Source: Chanos chanos
Taxonomy: Eukaryota > Chordata > Actinopteri > Gonorynchiformes > Chanidae
DNA length: 64,000 nucleotides
Assembly (NCBI RefSeq): GCF_902362185.1
Contig: NC_044498.1
Coordinates: 41,475,036-41,539,035, forward strand
Direction: 5' to 3'
Numbering within the stretch: the first letter of the stretch is position 1; each line of letters begins with the position of its first letter. The translations under genes were made by a program, and so were the position numbers. This document shows positions 57,790-64,000 of the stretch, in pieces. The notes under the pieces are model-generated. The model saw only the letters and a list, made by a program, of their open reading frames with translations, searched no databases and was not told the DNA's origin.

Positions 57790-58876
57790 ATATGAGGGTG
57801 ATGTGAATGAGGTTTGATGGGGGTATGAGGGTGATATGAGTGAGGTTTGACAGGGGTATGAGGGTGATGTGAGTGAGGTTTGACAGGGGTATGAGGGTGA
57901 TGTGAGTAAGGTTTTGACGGGGGTATGAGGGTGATGTGAGTGAGGTTTGACGGGGGTACGAGGGTGATGTGAGTGAGGTTTGACGGGGGTACGAGGGTGA
58001 TGTGAGTGAGGTTTTGATGGGGGTATGAGGGTGATGTGAGTGAGGTTTGATGGGGGTATGAGGGTGATGGTATTGAGGTTTTGACTGGGGTATGAGGGTG
58101 ATGTGAGTGAGGTTTGATGGGGGTATGAGGGTGGTGGTATTGAGGTTTGACGGGGCTATGAGGGTGGTGGTATTGAGGTTTGACGGGGGTATGAGGGTGG
58201 TGGTATTGAGGTTTGATGGGGGTATGAGGGTAATGTGAGTGAGGTTTGATGGGGGTATGAGGGTGGTGGTATTGAGGTTTGATGGGGGTATGAGGGTAAT
58301 GTGAGTGAGGTTTGATGGGGGTATGAGGGTGGTGGTATTGAGGTTTGATGGGGGTATGAGGGTGATGTGAGTGAGGTTTGACGGGGTATGAGTGTGATGT
58401 GAGTGAGGTTTGATGGGGGTTTGAGGGTGATGTGAGTGAGGTTTGATGGGGGTATGAGGGTGGTGGTATTGAGGTTTTGACTGGGGTATGAGGGTGATGT
58501 GAGTGAGGTTTGACGGGGTATGAGGGTGGTGGTATTGAGGTTTGACGGGGGTATGAGGGTGGTGGTATTGAGGTTTGATGGGGGTATGAGGGTGGTGGTA
58601 TTGAGGTTTGATGGGGGTATGAGGGTGGTGGTATTGAGGTTTGACGGGGTATGAGGGTGATGTGAGTGAGGTTTGACAGGGGTATGAGGGTGATGTGAGT
58701 GAGGTTTGACAGGGGTATGAGGGTGATGTGAGTGAGGTTTGACGGGGTATGAGGGTGATGTGAGTGAGGTTTGACGGGGTATGAGGGTGATGTGAGTGAG
58801 GTTTGACGGGGGTATGAGGGTGATCTGATTGAGGTTTTGATGGGGGTATGAGGGTGATGTGAGTGAGGTTTTGGAA
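57790..58876 (+). repeat. 33 bp minisatellite, 33 units of two types
   Basis: Units begin TATGAGGGT. By eye there are 22 of type A (GATGTGAGTGAGG core) and 11 of type B (GGTGGTATTGAGG core), interspersed, with small differences such as TTTGACGGGGG against TTTGATGGGGG. Most units are 32-34 bp. The long minus-strand open frame (58156-58932, His/Pro/Ser-rich 11-residue repeats) follows from the 33 bp period and is not a gene. Confidence 0.95.
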
Positions 58877-59551
58877 ATGAGGTGAGCTAGGGGCTCAATA
58901 ATAGACTGCTTATTGTGTGCTCCACCAAACACACTGTATCTCCCTAAAAAAGCTCAGGGCTGAAGACCTGGAAATATTATACGTGACTTATCGCAGGAGA
59001 ACTCATTACAGTTTAGAAACACTCTGCTCTGCAGTGCCACAGTGTTATATTTGAAAACTTCATCGCTTTAGTTAGAGCTTAGATGACTCACTAAATAAGG
59101 TTTGACAAAAAAAAGTGCTGTTTTATCTAACCACCTCATCTTTGATGATGTGTGAAGTACAAATAACTACTTCAATGCTACTAGAAACTCCTTCAATGCT
59201 ACTGCAAGCCCAAGCAAATGCCTACTCTGTCATGCAGATGAAACGACAAAAGTCACTTTCTCTGTGTGTGTGTCATTCATCTCTATGTAACTGTCACTTA
59301 TCTGTATCACCGTCAAGTCACTTCTATGTGTCATTGTGTCATTCTGATGTATGCTGTTCAGAGCTGAACTTCCAGGGCTCTCATTGAGTATTTCAAAGCA
59401 ACACCGTAGAACACAAGGGGGAAACAAATCAAAACTGAAAAATGATGTTTTGAACCGGCTGTCAAATGTGTTTCAGTAGGTTTGACAGAAACGCTTCTCT
59501 CCTTCTCCCTCTCTCTCCCTTGTCCTCTCTCTCTCTTTCTCTCTCTCTCAG

Positions 59552-59679
59552 TGATGGTGATAGTGTTGCTGCGGTATGCTCACGTTATTGAGAAACACCA
59601 GAACTGCGTCCTGAACACAGCAAGTCTGTCTACGGGCTGGATCTGTGCCGCTGGTCTAATCATGGTCGGAAACTTCCAG
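59552..59679 (+). CDS. tmem150a: tmem150a coding exon 5
   Basis: 128 nt: VMVIVLLRYAHVIEKHQNCV, then LNTASLSTGWICAAGLIMVG and NFQ; human has LLRYGQLLE and AAGLLVVGNFQ. Ends of helix 2 and helix 3. Acceptor after a long CT tract (TCTCTCTCAG), donor TTCCAG/GTATGT. Phase 0. Confidence 0.9.
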
Positions 59680-60993
59680 GTATGTCCTGTTGGCTTGAAC
59701 ACCCACCATTAGCACACTGCAGTAGGACAAACACATATCATGCACATGCTCATGAAATCTGGAATTTCAACCCCCCCCCCCCCCCCCCAAACTTCACATC
59801 CCTTCTCTAGAACATTAAACCCACTTCTCTAAGTCACACAAGGGTGAGAAATAGAGAATGACCTCTTGTCTCCTCTGTCCTCCTTTCTGATGGCTGTTTG
59901 GAAGATTTATGTACATTTTCTTGAGAATTTCACATTTTTGCTTCAAAAGAAAGATTCAGCAACAATTTGTCTTTTTACACTAATATCCTCACCTTTATGG
60001 ACAGCTGTATATGCATGTGTATGTGCCTGTATTTAAATTTTGATATATTCCCTGTCTTTTGCACCTTAGTTTTAAGACACTAACATTAGCTTCCTTGCAA
60101 TCGATGACATGTACTTGGGATTGGAATGCACTGACTTCTAAATAAGACTTGGCTGTTTACGCTGCACTGTCACTGTGAAGTCCCATTCCTTAATACTATT
60201 GAAGGAAGTTGCACTTGCAGTATATTTAACATAAATGATTATGAAAATGATCACAGAAAGAGGATTGTCCTAAGGCAGAGGTGGAGGTTATGTAAATGGA
60301 CATGCAGACCAGAAAAACATAGTTTATTCAGGTACCTGAGGAACCTTGCCTGAGTGGTCCTGCTTTAAGGACTGACTTAAATGAGTTAGGGGGGAGGTTA
60401 CTTACCTAACATATTCTCTTCCAATGTTGCGATATCTGCTGTGCATTTTAAAAAAAAATACGCTCACCTTTTACATGTGGGTTGTTTGTATTGGTGTGTG
60501 CTTCTTTCTGCTTTGATTGCAGATCAGTAGGTTTGATTATAGGTTTGATTTCTTAAGACTGTATCTCTCTCCCCTCTCTTTCTATGTCCTGTGATAACAA
60601 CTTGGTGTTGGCTTTGGCAGTAGAGTTTTGGCTGCTTCAAATGTTTGGCTGGCTGGCTGCTTGCCCAGATTTTGAGCAGCGTCTATGTTTGTAATTTGGG
60701 GGGGTGTGGGGGGGGGTATGGGTTGGTTTCCATGGAGATGGAGGGGGAGAGACATTTCTCCTCCTGATAACGTAAACATTCAGGGCTTCAGTATCCATGC
60801 ACATCAAATGGGTCCATTTAACACTGTGTATGCATGTGTGTGTGTAAGTAATTTCACAGAACTTTGGGCAGTGGAATGTGTGTGTTGATGTGTGTAACAG
60901 TAAGACCCTCCTACAGTCAGACTGAGAGCGGGAACTTTTATATGACGTTGTACACGTGAGGCCTGCTACTCATTAAATCTTAGTGGACTGTTA

Positions 60994-60996
<3 letters not shown>

Positions 60997-61035
<39 letters not shown>
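60997..61035 (+). repeat. (CT)n microsatellite
   Basis: About 19 CT units. Confidence 0.95.
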
Positions 61036-61039
<4 letters not shown>

Positions 61040-61931
61040 GTCTAAGGAAATGGTGTGTACAGAGTGTTCCTTTCGGATCAGCAGTGCTGCCACATAGTGC
61101 TCTCTTATAACCAACCCATTGTCTCCTATTGAAATGCGAGGAGCTGCCCCAGCTGCTAAATTTGACCCCCTGCACTCTTTCAAATGTTTTTAATACAGAG
61201 GGTACTACACTGGTAAAATTCAGGTCGGGATTTGTGAGAATGTACGTTAAATCCATCATTTGTAAGCTGGGTGGCATGGCTGTGTCAGTCTGATCTACCG
61301 AGACTCAGATGGTGGGTCAAAGGAGAGAGATTCAGACTTTCTTTCCTCTCCTGCAGAACGCCTTTGCGTTTCCTCTCCGATAAAACAGTGCGGCGCTGTT
61401 TTTAGTTTTGTGTGCGGAAGTGAGTCACAGCAGCATTACGTGGAGCGATTTCTGACAGGCCAGGGAATCAAAGCAGAACACAGAACTCGCGTTCCTATGC
61501 CACATCTGCATCTCATCAGGATGCTCTGTCTGGCGGTCTCTAAAATTTTCCACCAGAAACACAGAGAGAGTCAATACCACCAGGTATGGAGTTCTTACAT
61601 TATGAAAACATCAGAAATACGGAATTGGTTCCAAAGCAAACACAGTTATGTAAGAGGGTTTTGTATTAACATAGGGTTAGAGAGAGAAATACTGAGAGTG
61701 TATTTTGAGTTGTTAAAGAGTAACAGACAGAAAAAAAAGGAGGAAAGAAACATAAAAGAGATGTGGCAGTGCCAGGGTTAGTGACATGGGCGGAGTCTGT
61801 TCCAGTACAGTTATTTTGGGCATGGTCAGTTGTTTAAAACAGACTGGCAGGGGTTGTTGGTGTGGTTAATACTATGAGTAACGGGCAGGTCAATAATGGA
61901 GCTAAAGCAGTACAACAGGATTCTGTGCTTG

Positions 61932-61939
61932 CTGTGTGT

Positions 61940-61980
<41 letters not shown>

Positions 61981-62000
61981 TGTGTCTGTGTCTGTGTCTG
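61932..62000 (+). repeat. (TG)n then (TCTGTG)n microsatellite
   Basis: TG run followed by four TCTGTG hexamers. Confidence 0.95.
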
Positions 62001-62216
62001 GTGAGTCATCCTTAAAAGAAATGAGTGAGTTTTGTTTTCCAGCAAAAGATAGTTGTGGTTGGCTCAGGATGTGTGTGTTCCTACTAATGTGTGTATGTTT
62101 AAGTGTGTGAGTTTATGTGTACTATTTGTCAAAGTTAACTATGTCTTTGTCCACTCACATTCACTCTCTCACAGGATGTAGAGTGATATGTGCTTATGTA
62201 TGCCTGTATGGTTATA

Positions 62217-62378
62217 TGTATATATATATATATGTGTGTGTGCGTGTGTGTGTGTGTGTGTGTCTGTATGAGAAAGGGGCCTATTTGAGGGCTGGCAGAG
62301 TGGAAACAGCTCCGGTCTGTCTCTGGGTTTTCTTTTCCCTGGCAGTAATTATAGACTTAGGCAACCTTAACACATGAG

Positions 62379-62432
<54 letters not shown>

Positions 62433-62540
62433 ATGTGTGTTTGCATGTGTGTACACGTGTATGTGCATGTGTGCATAAGCATGTGTGTGTGTATATGTGT
62501 TCACGTATATATATGTTTCTGTGTGTATGTGTGTGTGTGA
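62217..62540 (+). repeat. TA/TG microsatellite cluster
   Basis: TA then TG at 62217-62264, a long pure TG run at 62380-62425, and degenerate TG/CATG DNA to about 62540. Confidence 0.9.
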
Positions 62541-63902
62541 TTCTGCATTCGTATGCATTGTGTTCTTTGAGAGTGTATTTAGCTACACAGTGGGTAGATT
62601 CGAGTTGTTAGGTAGAATTTTTGAGTCAGAGACCAGAGCAGTAAACTGAAACTGAGCTTTCTCAGAATAAACCGAAAATCTTTAGTATACACTTGGAGTA
62701 TAGTTATAGTATTGTACTGTTATGTAAGAAGTGTTACTACAGTAGTAATGTAGTAATGTAGTAATGTTACTACAAGGTTAGCTACAAAAAAGTGAGTAAA
62801 CTGTAGAGTAAAATGCATTGAACTTATTGTAGCCCAGTGAGTTTCTGTGAATTACAGTAAAGTAAGATATTGTGGAGTACCGTGAGGTATTCTTCAGTAA
62901 ACTGAAATGTGTTGAAGAGAGTTGTGTTTGTTTTCACTGGGGTATGTAAAGGGAGAGTGCAGCTTGGTATTGTCAGGATTATGTCTGAAGGATCAGAGCA
63001 GATAAAATATTTGTGTGTGTGTGGTTAGATGCTGCAGCATTAGACACAATCTGACCCATTGTGTATTGTAATAGGGCTTGTGACCGGGAGGCACCACAGT
63101 ACCAAACAACAGGATAGACACACACCCACAAAAAAACTAAACACACACAGTCATAGCTGTAGAACAAACCAGACAGCACTGCCAGAAGTCAGCCAACTGC
63201 TGTTCCCTTTGGAAAACTGTAGCGAGTGTTGGGCTCAAACTTGCCCAGTGCTGTTGTACAGCAAGGAATGTGTTTGTGACTGTGTGTGTGTGTGTGTGAC
63301 TGTGAGTGTGTGTGTGACTGTGAACTTGTGTGTTCATAATTAGATTGGAGAGCTCTGCTGCCCCCCACTGGTCTCATATTAGTATCTAATTATTAAACAT
63401 CTCTCACTTAAGGCTTAACACCTTCTAATGATCTCAGTATTTTAGCAGATGGGTTAAACTGATGCAGGAATTAATCATTAAAGCAAAGAATGGACAATAT
63501 TTCATTTTTTCTCCATCATAGACAGGAAAATACATAAAACCCTCACTTGTGGAAATGAAAAACGGGTGAACCGGTTTTTGGAAGTATTCTACAAATTACC
63601 CAGAATGTGACTCACTGTGCTTCAAACCAGCGCTGAAAAGAAAAGCTTTGTGTCTGATTGGCACTTAGTTTAGAACGGAGAGAGCAAATTCAAATGAATG
63701 TACAGTGTCTCTCATTAAGCAGGATAAAGCAGGATAGCATTGTACATGAATAATGCTGTATTTCACTCTGTTTTGCATGCAAACAGCAGCTGTCATATGT
63801 TGTATTCTGTGAATAATCATGGATGATCAACGATTGGATGCAGTTTCATTGATGTAATCTGTCTGTGCTTAATATGTGATTTTGTGTGTGTGTATTGCGC
63901 AG

Positions 63903-64000
63903 GTGGATTACGCCAAGGTACTACACTATGTCGGAGCAGGCGTGGCCTTCCCTACCAGCATGCTCTTTGTGTGTCTGCAGTCTGCACTGACGTATCGGCT
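63903..64000 (+). CDS. tmem150a: tmem150a coding exon 6, cut by the window edge
   Basis: TMEM150A is a multi-pass plasma-membrane protein of the DRAM/TMEM150 family, reported to modulate the PI4KA-EFR3 complex that makes PI4P. This exon begins [20 protein letters not shown] and continues [12 protein letters not shown]; human has [20 protein letters not shown]. Acceptor ATTGCGCAG. The six exons give 164 residues of about 270 expected. TMEM150B and C differ in these motifs (no HVCPV, no CCTLD), so tmem150a is favoured; which teleost duplicate is not decidable. Confidence 0.9.
   Translation, partial: MDYAKVLHYVGAGVAFPTSMLFVCLQSALTYR

Larger units (their letters stand above)
53103..59551 (+). 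other. tmem150a: tmem150a intron 4 (6.4 kb), rich in minisatellites
   Basis: No coding exon seen between exon 4 and exon 5, whose phases match directly. It carries at least four unrelated minisatellites plus GT, GA and CT tracts, listed separately, and a poly-G run at 54328-54352. Confidence 0.8.
59680..63902 (+). other. tmem150a: tmem150a intron 5, microsatellite-rich
   Basis: 4.2 kb without coding signal. It has a poly-C run (59771-59788), CT run (60997-61035), TG tracts (61932-62000, 62217-62264, 62380-62425, degenerate to about 62540, and 63275-63323) and a CTCF-like minus-strand GCCCCCCACTGG at about 63360-63371 (one mismatch). Confidence 0.8.

Noticed and set aside
58156-58932. 258-residue open frame on the minus strand
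   Set aside because: It is made wholly of the 33 bp minisatellite; 33 is divisible by three so the frame stays open. No domain, and it lies in a tmem150a intron.
1-64000. CRISPR arrays, operons, bacterial elements
   Set aside because: The window is vertebrate nuclear DNA; the tandem arrays have no spacer-repeat layout.
1-64000. tRNA, snRNA or microRNA genes
   Set aside because: None recognised by eye; hairpins seen, such as 9466-9490, are too short for a microRNA precursor. A covariance-model scan was not possible.

Overview
The window is teleost nuclear DNA: AT-rich, intron-bearing genes with GT-AG splice sites, very dense CA/TG, GA/CT and minisatellite repeats, a fossil Tc1-type transposon, and vertebrate immune and developmental genes. 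A tandem toll-like receptor 4 (tlr4) family, which many spiny-rayed fishes lack, favours an otophysan-type fish (carp, catfish or characin relatives); the species cannot be named from the sequence. All recognised genes lie on the + strand.

Layout. About 1-2060: no gene recognised. 2390-16708: stox1 (storkhead-box 1, winged-helix factor), four coding exons, a 10.8 kb first intron and a 1019-residue product. 17105-18003: internally deleted Tc1-like element bounded by TA. About 19000-22827: a C2H2 zinc-finger gene with its whole coding region in one exon (542 residues), preceded by a promoter-like region with a TATA box and YY1-type motifs. About 25200-25800: divergent CTCF-like motifs. 26682-39252: tlr4 cluster with a decayed copy that keeps an almost perfect TIR domain (A), an intact-looking copy lacking the TIR domain (B), a complete receptor (C), and relic first/second exons of further copies. 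40906-44543: a RING-less TRIM16-like gene (two B-boxes, coiled coil, PRY-SPRY; six exons, 493 residues). About 45800-64000 and beyond the window: tmem150a, six coding exons visible, with introns unusually full of satellites.

The strongest observation is tlr4 copy B. All three coding exons and splice sites are open, and an exact 465 bp in-frame loss, with a 3 bp microhomology at the junction, removes the linker and TIR domain. The predicted 669-residue protein is a TLR4 ectodomain plus membrane segment with a tail of under 20 residues, the architecture of CD180/RP105, a natural regulator of TLR4. It sits in tandem with full-length copy C and with copy A, where the reverse holds: a ruined ectodomain but a TIR domain nearly identical to that of C. 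Sequence exchange across the cluster looks likely.

How the genes may work together is inference. tlr4 (LPS or damage sensing), the TRIM gene (TRIM proteins often act in innate immunity) and tmem150a (a plasma-membrane phosphoinositide regulator) are adjacent, but nothing here proves co-regulation. Gene models were derived by eye from reading frames, splice consensus and remembered family sequences; no database search was run.
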